Source of the DNA: Bifidobacterium commune
GTDB taxonomy: Bacteria > Actinomycetota > Actinomycetes > Actinomycetales > Bifidobacteriaceae
Length of the DNA stretch: 64,000 bases
Reading direction: 5' to 3'
Assembly: GCF_900094885.1 (NCBI RefSeq)
Contig: NZ_FMBL01000002.1
Span: forward strand, 132,697-196,696
Shown here: piece by piece, positions 48,077-57,766 of the stretch
Layout of the letters: every line of letters begins with the position of its first letter
Position numbering within the stretch: position 1 is the stretch's first letter
The notes under the pieces: generated by a model
Database searches by the model: none
Told to the model about the DNA's origin: nothing
Seen by the model: the letters and a program-made list of their open reading frames with translations, nothing else
Translations under genes and position numbers: made by a program

Positions 48077-48772
48077 TCAGACAAGCGGAGCGAGATCCAG
48101 CGGAACGCCGGGACCCATCGTCGAAGTGAGCGTCGCCTTGGAGACGTAGCGGCCCTTCACAGTGGAAGGACGCAGACGCTTGATCTCTTCAGCGACAGCC
48201 TGGAAGTTCTCTTCCAGAGCCTTCTGATCGAAAGACTTCTTACCGATGATGAACGACAGATTGCCGTTCTTGTCGACGCGGAACTCGATTTTGCCACCCT
48301 TGATATCCGATACAGCCTTGGCCACATCCATGGTCACGGTTCCCGTCTTGGGGTTCGGCATGAGGCCACGAGGACCGAGCACGCGGCCAAGACGGCCGAC
48401 CTTGCCCATCATGTCGGGTGTCGCCACCACTGCGTCAAAGTCAAGGAAACCACCAGCGACCTTGGTCACCAGCTCGTCGTCGCCGACAAAGTCAGCGCCG
48501 GCTTCGGTAGCTTCGGTGGCCTTGGGGCCGCGTGCGAACACGAGGACCTTGGCGGTCTTGCCGGTACCGTTAGGCAGGTTGACCACACCACGAACCAGCT
48601 GATCTGCCTTACGGGGATCAACATTCAGGCAATACGTGGCCTCGATGGTCTCATCGAAACCACGCTCCGGCATGCTCTTGAGCAGAGCGATGCCCTCTGA
48701 AGCGGTGTACAGATTGCTGCCGTCGACTTTCTCAGCGGCTTCACGATATTTCTTGGAATGCTTGTTAGCCAT
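48077..48772 (-). CDS. rplA: Ribosomal protein L1
   Basis: 231 residues from the ATG near 48772 (GGGGGAAAG upstream). Two-domain L1 fold: [20 protein letters not shown] at the start, and the conserved [15 protein letters not shown] loop. It builds the L1 stalk at the E site and, in the family, binds its own mRNA leader to repress rplK-rplA. It follows rplK by about 13 bases. Confidence 0.97.
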   Translation of the reverse strand: MANKHSKKYREAAEKVDGSNLYTASEGIALLKSMPERGFDETIEATYCLNVDPRKADQLVRGVVNLPNGTGKTAKVLVFARGPKATEATEAGADFVGDDELVTKVAGGFLDFDAVVATPDMMGKVGRLGRVLGPRGLMPNPKTGTVTMDVAKAVSDIKGGKIEFRVDKNGNLSFIIGKKSFDQKALEENFQAVAEEIKRLRPSTVKGRYVSKATLTSTMGPGVPLDLAPLV

Positions 48773-48785
48773 CTGTCTTTCCCCC

Positions 48786-49214
48786 TCAGCCTTCGACCGT
48801 AATGCCCATTGAGCGAGCGGTGCCCGCAATAATCTTCATTCCGGCTTCGACATCGCGAGCGGAAAGATCGGCCATCTTGGTCTCAGCGATCTCGCGAACC
48901 TGAGCCGAGGTGACGGAACCGACCTTGTGGGTCAGCGGATTGTCGGTGCCCTTCTTGATGCCAGCGGCCTTCAGCAAAAGTGCTGCTGCCGGTGGGGTCT
49001 TAAGGATGAAATCGAAGGAACGATCTTCGTAGACGGAGATCTCAACAGGAATGACCTGTCCCATCTTGTCCTTGGTGGCATCGTTGTAGGCCTTGCAGAA
49101 GTCCATGATATTGACGCCGTGCGAACCGAGTGCAGGACCGAGCGGCGGCGCAGGGTTGGCCTTGCCGGCCTCAATCTGCAGCTTGATCAGCGAAGTGACC
49201 TTTTTTCCAGCCAT
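48786..49214 (-). CDS. rplK: Ribosomal protein L11
   Basis: 142 residues, standard length. AAAAGGAGCC precedes ATG 49214. The N-terminal [20 protein letters not shown] loop (target of thiopeptides and site of GTPase stimulation) and the C-terminal rRNA-binding half ([13 protein letters not shown]) are intact. First gene of the rplK-rplA pair. Confidence 0.97.
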
Positions 49215-49573
49215 GAATATGGCTCCTTTTCATTGTCCGTGCGGTACAGACGGTCGCCTTCAACTCCTTGCGATACACCGCAGGCCATTCAATCCATTGC
49301 AGTCTTGCAACACGCAAGGAACAAGAGCCCCAACAGCACGTCGATCTACCTTGGGCATATCAACGAAACTCCGGCATATCAGGAATTGCAGGTCTCCTCC
49401 CGCAACCGATATTGCTGTGCTGTGCTAGCGGGTCTCCCCTCCAGACACAAGCCTTCTTATTATCCCAAGCAAGCACGACAAACAAGCACACTTCGCAGAC
49501 AGCTATGTTTAACACGAATGTTGCCGCAAGTCTTACGACCCGCGGCAACATGTAAGCAATCGATAAGCTGGAA
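49215..49573 (-). promoter_or_regulatory. Leader of rplK-rplA and end of nusG
   Basis: 359 bases. Beyond the nusG stop lies an inverted repeat, ATGTTGCCGC (49518-49527) and GCGGCAACAT (49542-49551), likely to end the secE-nusG transcript. Past it would be the rplK promoter and the leader to which L1 binds in other bacteria. I could not assign the L1-site or a promoter with confidence. Confidence 0.5.
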
Positions 49574-50458
49574 TCAGACGATTTTCTCGACCTGATCAAA
49601 GCCCAACTCAACCGGTGTATCTCGTCCGAAGATGGAGACCAGCACGGTAAGTTTCTGGGTTGTCGGCTCGACGTCTGAAACCGAACCGGCCATCGTAGCG
49701 AATGGTCCGTCGATAACGGAAACCTGATCGCCGACCTTATAGGAAACCTCGATGGTGCGCTTCTTGGCAGCCGCCGGCTTATCTCCGGCATCCTTCAACG
49801 CCTGCGCAGCAATCATCGGAGCCATCATCTCGACGACTTCTTTGCGGGTCAGCGGTGCAGGATCCTTGCTGGGGCCAACGAAACCTGTGACACCTTCGGT
49901 CTCACGCACGATACGACGCGCGTTCTCGTCCGGCCACATACGAATGAGTACATATCCAGGCACGCGTACGCGGGTGACAACCTTCTTGCCCTTGTCGGTA
50001 TGCTTCTCAACCTCTTCCATCGGAACTTCGATCTGGAAGATCTGATCTTCAAGTCCATAGCTCTGAACACGAGATTCAACGTTCGTCTTCACGCGCTTTT
50101 CGTAGCCGGAGTATGTGTGCAGCACATACCACTTGCCATCGAGCCCGCGTAGGCTCTTGGAGAATTCCTTGACGGCCTTCGCACCCGCATCATCGGCCTC
50201 AGCCTCGGCATTGTCGGAAGCATCAGCAGCGGCATCGGCAGTGTCGTCGACGCCCGATGATGCATCCATCTGGGATTCATCATCGGAAAGGGCACTCTCG
50301 GAATCGCCGGTCACTTCGCTGGCTTCCGCCTCGGATTCCACACCGGAGGCAACATTTTCTGCTACAAGATCCACGTTCAAATCAACGCTTGTATTCTGTT
50401 CATTTTCCGGTGTGTCCGGCAACGAATCCAAACCTTCAAGATTTACTTCATTATCCAT
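49574..50458 (-). CDS. nusG: Transcription termination/antitermination factor NusG, with long acidic extension
   Basis: 294 residues from ATG 50458 (AAAGGTG upstream); GTG 50470 is an alternative. E. coli NusG has 181. The first about 110 residues are Asp, Glu, Ala and Ser-rich and lack predicted fold. The NGN domain follows ([19 protein letters not shown], with PGYVLIRM), and the KOW domain at the end ([20 protein letters not shown], with [15 protein letters not shown]). It binds RNA polymerase and couples to Rho or the ribosome. Cotranscribed with secE, 31 bases apart. Confidence 0.96.
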   Translation of the reverse strand: MDNEVNLEGLDSLPDTPENEQNTSVDLNVDLVAENVASGVESEAEASEVTGDSESALSDDESQMDASSGVDDTADAAADASDNAEAEADDAGAKAVKEFSKSLRGLDGKWYVLHTYSGYEKRVKTNVESRVQSYGLEDQIFQIEVPMEEVEKHTDKGKKVVTRVRVPGYVLIRMWPDENARRIVRETEGVTGFVGPSKDPAPLTRKEVVEMMAPMIAAQALKDAGDKPAAAKKRTIEVSYKVGDQVSVIDGPFATMAGSVSDVEPTTQKLTVLVSIFGRDTPVELGFDQVEKIV

Positions 50459-50489
50459 GCTGTCAGTCACCTTTAAAAATTGTCTATAC

Positions 50490-50717
50490 TCAGCCGAAGA
50501 TCCACAGAGTCAGTTTGCCGAGGCCGAAATCCATGGACGTAACGATAACCATCAACAGCAATACGAAAACAAGCACAGCCACAGACCAACCGAGCAGTCC
50601 TTTGGCAGTCGGGGTGACAACCTTGCGCAACTCGTCGATGACCTGCTTGATGAACAAGCCGATGCGCATGAAGATGTTCGGCTTCTCATTCTTTTCAGGC
50701 TTGTTTGCCTTCGCCAT
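50490..50717 (-). CDS. secE: Preprotein translocase subunit SecE
   Basis: 75 residues, GGAGG six bases before ATG. A Lys-rich N-terminus, the amphipathic conserved [16 protein letters not shown] segment, and one membrane helix (about 43-64). This is the minimal Gram-positive SecE, stabilising SecY. Upstream lies the tRNA-Trp gene, as in other bifidobacteria. Confidence 0.97.
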   Translation of the reverse strand: MAKANKPEKNEKPNIFMRIGLFIKQVIDELRKVVTPTAKGLLGWSVAVLVFVLLLMVIVTSMDFGLGKLTLWIFG

Positions 50718-50749
50718 ATCCGTCCTCCGTTTGGCTTGTCATTACTTGG

Positions 50750-50822
50750 CAGGGAAGGCGGGACTCGAACCCACAACCTACGGTTTTGGAGACCGTTGCG
50801 CTACCAATTGCGCCACTTCCCT
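50750..50822 (-). tRNA. tRNA-Trp (anticodon CCA)
   Basis: 73 bases without encoded CCA. Acceptor arms AGGGAAG and CTTCCCT pair over 7 bp; D arm GCGCAATTGGTAGCGC; anticodon stem ACGGTCTCCAAAACCGT gives CCA; T arm TGTGGGTTCGAGTCCCGC. All conserved positions (GG in D loop, TTCGAGT in T loop) are present. A single-copy tRNA-Trp ahead of secE is common in this family. Confidence 0.96.
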
Positions 50823-51105
50823 AGGTGAACTCTGTCAACAGTACTCGAAGCACGGGACCATCTGACATAAATCGCCAAAAAAACAGTGTAATATCAAAAT
50901 CTATTCACGTCCACTCCTCGTGTCGCGCGGTTGACAGACAGCGTAAAGCGGTTGCATCACAAATCCGCACGGTCATCGAGTCGCCAACAGACAGTAAATC
51001 GGTCACATATCACCGATGAAGTTCCTCAAAGTCGAGCGGAAATCACGATGATTCGATAGACATCTGGTAAAACTCAAGGAACGGAACCCGCGGAATCGAG
51101 CGTAC

Positions 51106-52311
51106 TCAGCCAACCCACTGCTTGAATCGACGCATACCCTCAGCAAGATCCTCATCAGCAAGCGCGTAGGAGAACCGGAGGAATCCGGGAGCATCGAACG
51201 CTTCGCCGGGAACGGCGGCGACATGAGCTTGGTCAAGCAGCAGTGCGGCCAGTTCCGAGGAGCTCTTGGCCACAGCGCCGCTGACCGAAATCGGGTGATT
51301 GAGCAAACCGCTCACGTCGGCAAAAGCGTAGAACGCGCCTTTCGGGGTGCGGCAGGTAACACCGTCGATGGCGTTCAATCCGGCGACGATGGCCTTGCGG
51401 CGCTTATCGAACGCCTCGCGCATCGCCGCAACAGCATCGAGAGAACCCGCCACTGCGGCGAGTGCCGCCTGTTGGGAGACATCGGCCACGTTGGAAGTCA
51501 TGTGACCTTGGAGTTTGGCGGCGGCCTTGGCCACCGGAATAGTTCCGACAAGCCAGCCGACTCGCCAACCGGTCATAGCGTATGTCTTGGCCACACCGTT
51601 GAGAGCGATGAGCTGGTCACGAATCTCTGGAACCAGAGCGCCGACATATGCGGTTTTTTCGCCGTCGTAAGTTAGGTGCTCGTAGATTTCGTCGCTAAGG
51701 ACCCAGATCTGGTGTTCCAAGGCCCACTGGCCGATGGCACGTACTGTCCCTTCCCCCCAGACAGCCCCGGTGGGGTTGGAAGGTGTGTTAATCATGATGG
51801 CTTTCGTGCGCGGGGTGCGGACGGCTTCAAGAGCCTCGACGCTGGGTTCGAAACCTTGGTCCGCATCGCCGAAAACCTTGATGGGGCTGCCGCCGGCAAG
51901 CTTGACGGCCTCCGGGTAGGTCGTCCAGTACGGGGCGGGGATGATGACTTCATCACCGGGATTGATCAGAACCTGCAAAGCCTCATAAACAGCCTGCTTG
52001 CCGCCGTTGGTGACAACGACTTGATCCGGCGAAATCTCATATCCTGAATCACGTAGCGTCTTTTCCGCGATGGCCTCACGAAGCGCGGGCAGGCCGGCAG
52101 TGGGCGTGTAGCGGTGGTTCTTCGGGTCGTGGCAAGCTGCGGCTGCAGCGTCAACAATGTAATCGGGAGTAGGAAAATCAGGTTCACCGGCACCGAAACC
52201 GATGATGTCGATGCCTGAAGACTTCATCGCCTTTGCTTTCGAGTCCACGGCCAGTGTGGCGCTTGGTGCCACGGAAGCCACACGATCACTCAACGTCTGC
52301 CACTCCGCCAT
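51106..52311 (-). CDS. aspC: Pyridoxal-phosphate aspartate aminotransferase
   Basis: 401 residues from ATG 52311 (GGGAG upstream); in-frame extension to 52392 is out of family. Fold-type I class I aminotransferase, subgroup Ib: [12 protein letters not shown] at the N-terminus, [11 protein letters not shown] (substrate loop), [12 protein letters not shown] (PLP pyridine) and the Schiff-base Lys in [15 protein letters not shown], near residue 240. It exchanges amino groups between aspartate and 2-oxoglutarate, and perhaps prephenate. It follows proB on the same strand. Specificity is by family. Confidence 0.92.
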   Translation of the reverse strand: MAEWQTLSDRVASVAPSATLAVDSKAKAMKSSGIDIIGFGAGEPDFPTPDYIVDAAAAACHDPKNHRYTPTAGLPALREAIAEKTLRDSGYEISPDQVVVTNGGKQAVYEALQVLINPGDEVIIPAPYWTTYPEAVKLAGGSPIKVFGDADQGFEPSVEALEAVRTPRTKAIMINTPSNPTGAVWGEGTVRAIGQWALEHQIWVLSDEIYEHLTYDGEKTAYVGALVPEIRDQLIALNGVAKTYAMTGWRVGWLVGTIPVAKAAAKLQGHMTSNVADVSQQAALAAVAGSLDAVAAMREAFDKRRKAIVAGLNAIDGVTCRTPKGAFYAFADVSGLLNHPISVSGAVAKSSSELAALLLDQAHVAAVPGEAFDAPGFLRFSYALADEDLAEGMRRFKQWVG

Positions 52312-52410
52312 TTCAATCTCCCGCATTTCTCGGCGTGCATTACCACTATCAAGACTAGACCGCGGTAACGAACTGACGCAGTTGGCGCGCATGTAGCGAA
52401 ATCGGGCGGG

Positions 52411-53562
52411 TCAGAGCAGTACGAGATTGTCGCGGTGAACCAGTGGATGAGCGTATTCCTCACCCAGCAAACGCTTAAGTTGAGTAGTGTCGTGGCCAAG
52501 AGTGTTCGGCATCTCTTCGGAGTCGAAACTCGAGAGACCTTTGGCGATGTGGTTGCCTTCCTCGTCGTCGATCCAGACGGGGTCGCCGGCGGAAAAGTCA
52601 CCACGCACTTCGACTACTCCCGCAGCCAGCAAGCTTGCTTTGCCACCAAGAACCGCTTCGGCCGCACCCTTGTCGGCAATCAGCGTGCCGCGGGGGCCTG
52701 CAGCGAAACCGATCCACAGGCGGCGAGCGGAATCGCGGCGGGGAGCTGGGGCGAAAGCGGTGCCTGTGGAAGCCCCTTCGAAAACGACGGCAATGTTGTC
52801 GGCACTCGTCAGCACAACTGGAATGCCGGAACTCACGGCGATACGCGCGGCCTCAAGTTTGGTGACCATACCGCCGCTACCCACACCGGAGACGGTGCCG
52901 CCGACCGAAATATGGTCGATTACCCAATCAATATCCGAGACGAAACCGACACGTTTAGCTCCCGATTTGAAAGGAGGCGCGGTGTACAGACCATCGATGT
53001 CCGTGAGCAGAACAAGTGCATCGGCGCGCACCAGATTCGCGACCAACGTGGAAAGCCGGTCGTTGTCACCGAAACGAATCTCGTTGGTGGCCAGTGCGTC
53101 GTTTTCGTTGACGATCGGAACCACGCCCAGATCAAGCAGACGTTGCAAGGTACGTTGCGCGTTGCGGTAACGAGAGGCGTGCATCGTGTCGTCGGCGGTG
53201 AGCAGAATCTGCCCCACACGCACACCATGCCTGGCAAAACCAGTCTCGTAATGCTGCATGAGAACGCCTTGGCCCACGGAGGCGGTGGCCTGCTGAGTCG
53301 ACACATCTGTGGGCCGCGCGTCAAAACCGAGCGGGCCAAAACCTGCTGCTATGGCACCGGAAGAGACCAGAACCATACGGACCCCGCGCTTGGCAGCCTC
53401 CGCCAGCACCTCGACCAGCGCACCGACCTTGTCGACATCCAGATGGCCAGAAGGCGTGGTCAACGAACTTGAGCCAACCTTGACTACGACGGTATGCGCG
53501 CTCGCCACGCAACTGCGCACCTCATGCTCCGTCTGCATCTGTCGTTCTGTCATTTCAGCCAT
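52411..53562 (-). CDS. proB: Glutamate 5-kinase with PUA domain
   Basis: 383 residues. Amino-acid kinase fold at 1-265 with VVKVGSSSLTT, LVSSGAIAAG, NENDALATNEIRFGDND (ATP/Mg) and GVGSGGMVTKLEAA; PUA domain at about 285-370. First step of proline synthesis; feedback inhibition by proline is typical of family. It follows obg on the same strand, 109 bases away; this order is conserved in Actinobacteria. proA is not in the window. Confidence 0.95.
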   Translation of the reverse strand: MAEMTERQMQTEHEVRSCVASAHTVVVKVGSSSLTTPSGHLDVDKVGALVEVLAEAAKRGVRMVLVSSGAIAAGFGPLGFDARPTDVSTQQATASVGQGVLMQHYETGFARHGVRVGQILLTADDTMHASRYRNAQRTLQRLLDLGVVPIVNENDALATNEIRFGDNDRLSTLVANLVRADALVLLTDIDGLYTAPPFKSGAKRVGFVSDIDWVIDHISVGGTVSGVGSGGMVTKLEAARIAVSSGIPVVLTSADNIAVVFEGASTGTAFAPAPRRDSARRLWIGFAAGPRGTLIADKGAAEAVLGGKASLLAAGVVEVRGDFSAGDPVWIDDEEGNHIAKGLSSFDSEEMPNTLGHDTTQLKRLLGEEYAHPLVHRDNLVLL

Positions 53563-53671
53563 GCCTTGTCATATTTTTGGGATGAAAATCGATTTTAAGC
53601 GGGCGAGCCGGGCCCATGGGCCGGGCGTGACCGAACCGTGTTGGACCGCTCACGTCACACTTAAGCCGGGA

Positions 53672-55366
53672 CTAGCGATCGCCGTCGCGCTCGTCCGGCT
53701 CGTGTCCGCCCAGAATCGCCTGCTCGTCGTGACGATCGTCGTCGATGGTCGGATCGGCCCAGTGACCAACTGAACGTTCCTGGCGCATCGCCTCACGCAC
53801 GGCGGTCTTGGCGTCCATCATCTCGTGGTACTGACGACGACGTTCGGCATTGGTTCGACGACGGGAACGCTTTTCGTTGCCCTCGGTCAGACGCAAATCC
53901 TCGCCTCGAGTACCCAACTGAGCACCGTCAAGCATCTCGGCCCCTGCCGCAATGGTCGGGTCCCAATCGAAAGCGACCTCGTTCTGCCCAACTCCAATGC
54001 GAACCTCGTCGCCCGGCTTGGCACCCTTGCGGCGCAGCTCGTCCTCGACGCCAAGAGCGGCCAGACGGTCGGCAAGATAGCCCACGGCCTCGTCGTTGTC
54101 GAAGTTGGTCTGGCGCACCCAACGTTCAGGCTTGACGCCGGTGACGGTGAACCACACGTCATCGCCCTCGCCGGTTCCGCGCTCGACCTGGAAATCGCCG
54201 GCCGAACCACGCTCATCGTCCGAACGGCGGCGCTTGCGTGCCGGCTGCTCGAGCGGCTTGATGACCACGCGGGCCTCTTCTCGCTCAGCTTCCTCTTCGG
54301 CCAGCTTGGCGCGCAGCTCCGTAACCATCCTGCCCAGGGCGAACCCTAGTTCCTTAAGTCCCTCGTGCGAAGCGGTGGAGATGATAAAGGTTTTCAAACC
54401 CATCTTTTGGAACTCCGGACGCACGAATTCCGCCAACTCCTTGGCCTCGGGCACGTCGGCCTTGTTAAGAATGATGATGCGCGGACGCTCGGGAATCGGA
54501 ATGACGCCAATCGGCAGCTTGAGCTGTGCGGCATATTTCGCCAGTTCGTCTTCCAGTGCGTGATAGTCGGAAATCGGATCGCGGCCCGGCTCCAACGTCG
54601 CGCAATCGATGACATGGGCGATGATCTCAGTGCGTTCGATATGGCGCAGAAACTCGAGCCCGAGACCCTTGCCGTCGGAAGCACCGGGGATCAGACCGGG
54701 CACATCGGCGACGGTGTAGCGATATTCCTCAAGGCTGACCACGCCGAGGTTCGGCACCAACGTGGTAAACGGGTAATCGGCGATTTTGGGTTTGGCTGAA
54801 CTCATGGCCGCAATCAGGCTGGACTTGCCCGCGGACGGGAAGCCCACCAACGCCACATCCGCAATGGACTTGAGTTCAAGAATGACATCGTGCTCTTCGC
54901 CCGGCTCACCAAGCAGAGCGAATCCCGGTGCACGGCGGGTCTTGTTGGCCAAAGCCGCGTTGCCAAGACCACCCATGCCTCCGGCCGCCGCGACATATCT
55001 ATCGCCCGCATGGCGCAAGTCGGCCAGCTCACGACCGGGATGCTTGCTCTGGCCCTGCGGTCCCTTCGCCTCAAAAATCATGGTTCCCGGCGGAACGGGC
55101 AGGATCACATCGCCACCCTTGGAACCATCCTTCGTGTCACCAAGGCCCATCGTGCCACTTTCGGCCTTGCGATGCGGAACGAAGCGATAATCCAGCAGAT
55201 TGTTGGCCCTGGTATCGGCCACAAAGATGACCGATCCACCATCTCCACCATTGCCGCCATTGGGCCCGGCCAACGGCTTATATTTCTCGCGCTTGACGCC
55301 AGCGGAGCCGTTGCCGCCGTCCCCACCCTGAACGTGGACGGTCACTCTATCTACAAAGTCTGTCAT
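53672..55366 (-). CDS. obgE: Obg GTPase
   Basis: 564 residues. Glycine-rich Obg domain at 1-158 ([21 protein letters not shown]), GTPase domain at about 160-335 with [11 protein letters not shown] (G1), DVPGLIPGA (G3) and NKADVPE (G4), and C-terminal OCT domain at about 410-490, followed by a charged tail with RR/EE repeats (490-564). It assists 50S assembly and stress response and binds (p)ppGpp in relatives. AAGGA precedes ATG 55366. Normally it follows rpmA directly; here 1.6 kb of foreign-looking DNA intervenes. Confidence 0.96.
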   Translation of the reverse strand: MTDFVDRVTVHVQGGDGGNGSAGVKREKYKPLAGPNGGNGGDGGSVIFVADTRANNLLDYRFVPHRKAESGTMGLGDTKDGSKGGDVILPVPPGTMIFEAKGPQGQSKHPGRELADLRHAGDRYVAAAGGMGGLGNAALANKTRRAPGFALLGEPGEEHDVILELKSIADVALVGFPSAGKSSLIAAMSSAKPKIADYPFTTLVPNLGVVSLEEYRYTVADVPGLIPGASDGKGLGLEFLRHIERTEIIAHVIDCATLEPGRDPISDYHALEDELAKYAAQLKLPIGVIPIPERPRIIILNKADVPEAKELAEFVRPEFQKMGLKTFIISTASHEGLKELGFALGRMVTELRAKLAEEEAEREEARVVIKPLEQPARKRRRSDDERGSAGDFQVERGTGEGDDVWFTVTGVKPERWVRQTNFDNDEAVGYLADRLAALGVEDELRRKGAKPGDEVRIGVGQNEVAFDWDPTIAAGAEMLDGAQLGTRGEDLRLTEGNEKRSRRRTNAERRRQYHEMMDAKTAVREAMRQERSVGHWADPTIDDDRHDEQAILGGHEPDERDGDR

Positions 55367-55499
55367 AATTCCTTACTTTACTATGGTCCTCAATCTTCCC
55401 ATACACTCTGTAATTCAAACCCGCATTATCGTCGCTTGGCGAAACCCGACTACGCGGCAGAACCCACACCGACCAGCCGATCGCACAGGCCTGCGCTAC

Positions 55500-56090
55500 G
55501 AGAGGTCCGGGTGAATGGAATCGTCCATCTCGCCGGATTAGCAGGAAAAAACATGTTCTACTTTGATCGAGCTCTTACCGATTTCACTGGGCGGGGCTTA
55601 CCGGGTTCGAAACCAGCAAACTCACCAGCATGCGCCGAATGTTCAAATATTGCTTCCGCCTGAACAACGCCGATCTCAACATCTGGAATAGTTTTAACAT
55701 CGGCGACATGCGAGAAATGTTTGAGGATTGCCGAGCACTTCATTGAACTCGTTGGAAATGAACACCCGAGCTGCATCCGCCAACGACGATATGTTCAGAA
55801 TGCTGGTCGGAACCCATGCTAAGGAGCTGCAACTCGGCCGCAACATCTACCTGGCCCGAACCGACACCGACAGCCTGGGCTTCACCAAACAGTGGAATGT
55901 CGGCAACCCCTTCGACAGAAGCGCACACTATGACTGGTGGGTGGAGGTGCCGCCGCCGGATCACACATACGAATACCCGATTTGCGGGCGCGAACCTCAC
56001 TCAGCTCCTGACTCAATCCCAAGGCCTCTATATTGTTCCGTTTCTCTCAGTGCCGTCGACTACAACAACGGCGACACCGTCAGCTGAGCC
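55500..56090 (+). pseudogene. Remnant of a BspA-type surface protein gene
   Basis: Fragments in shifting frames: LRR units at about 55597-55740 (FETSKLTSMRRMFKYC, then IGDMREMFEDCRAL, stop at 55743), then from 55788 MFRMLVGTHAKELQLGRNIYL, which aligns with MFKDSPKLRELWLGPNTYL of the intact gene at 0.3 kb, and finally SAVDYNNGDTVS, matching VSVDYNNGQ there, before a stop at 56085. The beta-repeat and LPxTG parts are missing. Starts and ends are approximate. It is on the strand opposite to the surrounding conserved genes. Confidence 0.75.
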
Positions 56091-56305
56091 GCAAGAAACG
56101 AAAACCACAAAGCCACCATCATCGCTCACCGTCGCCACCCACTTGCGCGAACGGCAATACAAGGCATGCCACCGGGCAAACAGGTTGCTCGGCGCATATC
56201 TCTGGACGGTGATTTGAGCGGCGGGCGCCAATCTGAATAGTCTGAGATGAACCCACGATGAAAAACAGTTAGACGTCCGATGAGACATTACCGGGAGCAC
56301 AAAAG

Positions 56306-56342
56306 AGCTGTCTGCCGACTGTTCGGCAGTCGGCAGACAGCT
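56306..56342. terminator. Perfect 16-bp hairpin
   Basis: Arms 56306-56321 (AGCTGTCTGCCGACTG) and 56327-56342 around TTCGG. Flanked by AAAAG on the left and TTTCG on the right, so it could end transcripts on both strands. It lies between the surface-gene remnant and rpmA. Confidence 0.65.
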
Positions 56343-56444
56343 TTCGTCGAAATTAATTTATTCGTCCAACAATTGCCGAACTAGTAGCGTAGAACTTTAT
56401 AACTAAATGAAGGAGTTGGCGTATTAGTGTGGCCAGCTGAATCA

Positions 56445-56560
56445 ACTAAACTTCCCGCCCGATTCATATGCCCCAAACCCCGAACCGGACGGGATCACAC
56501 AGCCGGACGGTCGCACATAACAAACACCCAAAGCACCCATGTGCGGACGCTCGGCACTAC
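56445..56560. repeat. Duplicated 3' flank of the BspA-type gene
   Basis: This stretch matches 2012-2124 closely (CTTCCCGCCCG, TTCATATG, CCAAA, CCGGACGGGA). It keeps the hairpin in changed form (56502-56518 with 56539-56555). The intact gene and the wreck thus share their downstream flank, evidence that they are copies. From here to 56900 I see nothing else. Confidence 0.75.
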
Positions 56561-56904
56561 ACTCCCAGATCAACAGCGTGGGGCAACGACGCCACAGCTA
56601 GCAATCAATCGCGGTAAACGGTGCTTGTCACCAGCAACAAGGGGTTCTTGCAGATTGTACCCCATACAGTTCCTTTAAATTACACATTGTAGAACAATCC
56701 CCACTTCCATTATCTGAGTCGATACGGATCTTGTTAAGTCCGGTTTGGGAAATACGTTCCTCCCCCAATCTGAGCCCTGGGCAGAGCCGGAGGACATTGC
56801 ACAGACAGGTTCCCCGCCTGCGAGATGAAGCCCCTGCAGCTTTTAACGCACCACTCGCAGCATCATCTTCACTCTGACGACCTCAGGAAACATCCACATA
56901 CAAG

Positions 56905-56936
56905 AAGAGACCGCACCCTGGTGGGTGTGGCCTCTT
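56905..56936 (-). terminator. Hairpin downstream of rpmA
   Basis: AAGAGACCGCACCC (56905-56918) pairs with GGGTGTGGCCTCTT (56923-56936), one G-T, 4-base loop, 27 bases after the rpmA stop. No strong T tract. It likely ends the rne-rplU-rpmA transcript and would isolate it from obg. Confidence 0.65.
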
Positions 56937-56962
56937 GCTTAGAAGATATCAGGCTCGATTGC

Positions 56963-57214
56963 TCACTCGGAGACGACGTCGACAACCTTGCGGTCGCGGC
57001 GAACGTCGAACTTCACGTTGCCATCGGTAAGCGCGAACAAGGTGTGATCCTTGCCAGTGCCGACGTTCTGGCCGGCGTGAAACTTGGTGCCACGCTGACG
57101 AACGAGAATGTTGCCGGCGACGACAGCCTCGCCACCGAACTTCTTCACACCGAGGTATTGCGCGTTTGAATCGCGACCGTTGCGGGAAGCGGATGCGCCC
57201 TTCTTATGTGCCAT
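56963..57214 (-). CDS. rpmA: Ribosomal protein L27
   Basis: 83 residues, AAGGAAC upstream of ATG 57214. The N-terminal [19 protein letters not shown] reaches the peptidyl transferase centre. No Firmicutes-type cleaved extension. It follows rplU by 37 bases. Confidence 0.97.
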   Translation of the reverse strand: MAHKKGASASRNGRDSNAQYLGVKKFGGEAVVAGNILVRQRGTKFHAGQNVGTGKDHTLFALTDGNVKFDVRRDRKVVDVVSE

Positions 57215-57251
57215 TGTCTGTTCCTTTCAGTCCTTGATTACCGCAGCAAAA

Positions 57252-57560
57252 TCAGGCGATGGCCGTGATCTTGACGACGGAAAGCGGCTGACGATGACCC
57301 TTGCGACGGGCGACACCAGTCTTGTTCTTGAACTTCTGAATATTAATCTTGGGACCCTTGGCCTCATCGTCAACGACCTCAGCCTTGACGGATACCTTGG
57401 CAAGGTCCTTGGCGGCGAGCATTACTTTGGCGCCGTCAACGACGAGCGCGACCGGGAATTCCACGGTTTCGCCCTTCTTCGCATTGAGACGGTTGACCAG
57501 GATGACGTCACCGACCTCGACCTTTTCCTGATGGCCACCGGCCTTCACAATCGCGTACAT
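57252..57560 (-). CDS. rplU: Ribosomal protein L21
   Basis: 102 residues, AAGGAACG before ATG 57560. [18 protein letters not shown] at the start and [16 protein letters not shown] near the end are family signatures. It is transcribed after rne and before rpmA. Confidence 0.97.
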   Translation of the reverse strand: MYAIVKAGGHQEKVEVGDVILVNRLNAKKGETVEFPVALVVDGAKVMLAAKDLAKVSVKAEVVDDEAKGPKINIQKFKNKTGVARRKGHRQPLSVVKITAIA

Positions 57561-57766
57561 ATCTCGTTCCTTGCTATCTCGAAAGCTAAACTGCCCGACG
57601 CGTCCTACTTACTTCCACGGCCAGACACCGGTCTTTTAGCCTACACCTACCCACGTACTAGCGTCAACTATCGTAGCGGCATGTCAGTACGTGGGACAGG
57701 TACGGAGTGTTATATTCCCGGCTTGGCCCAAAACATCACCAGCGAAACTGGAAATGCGCTCCGTTC

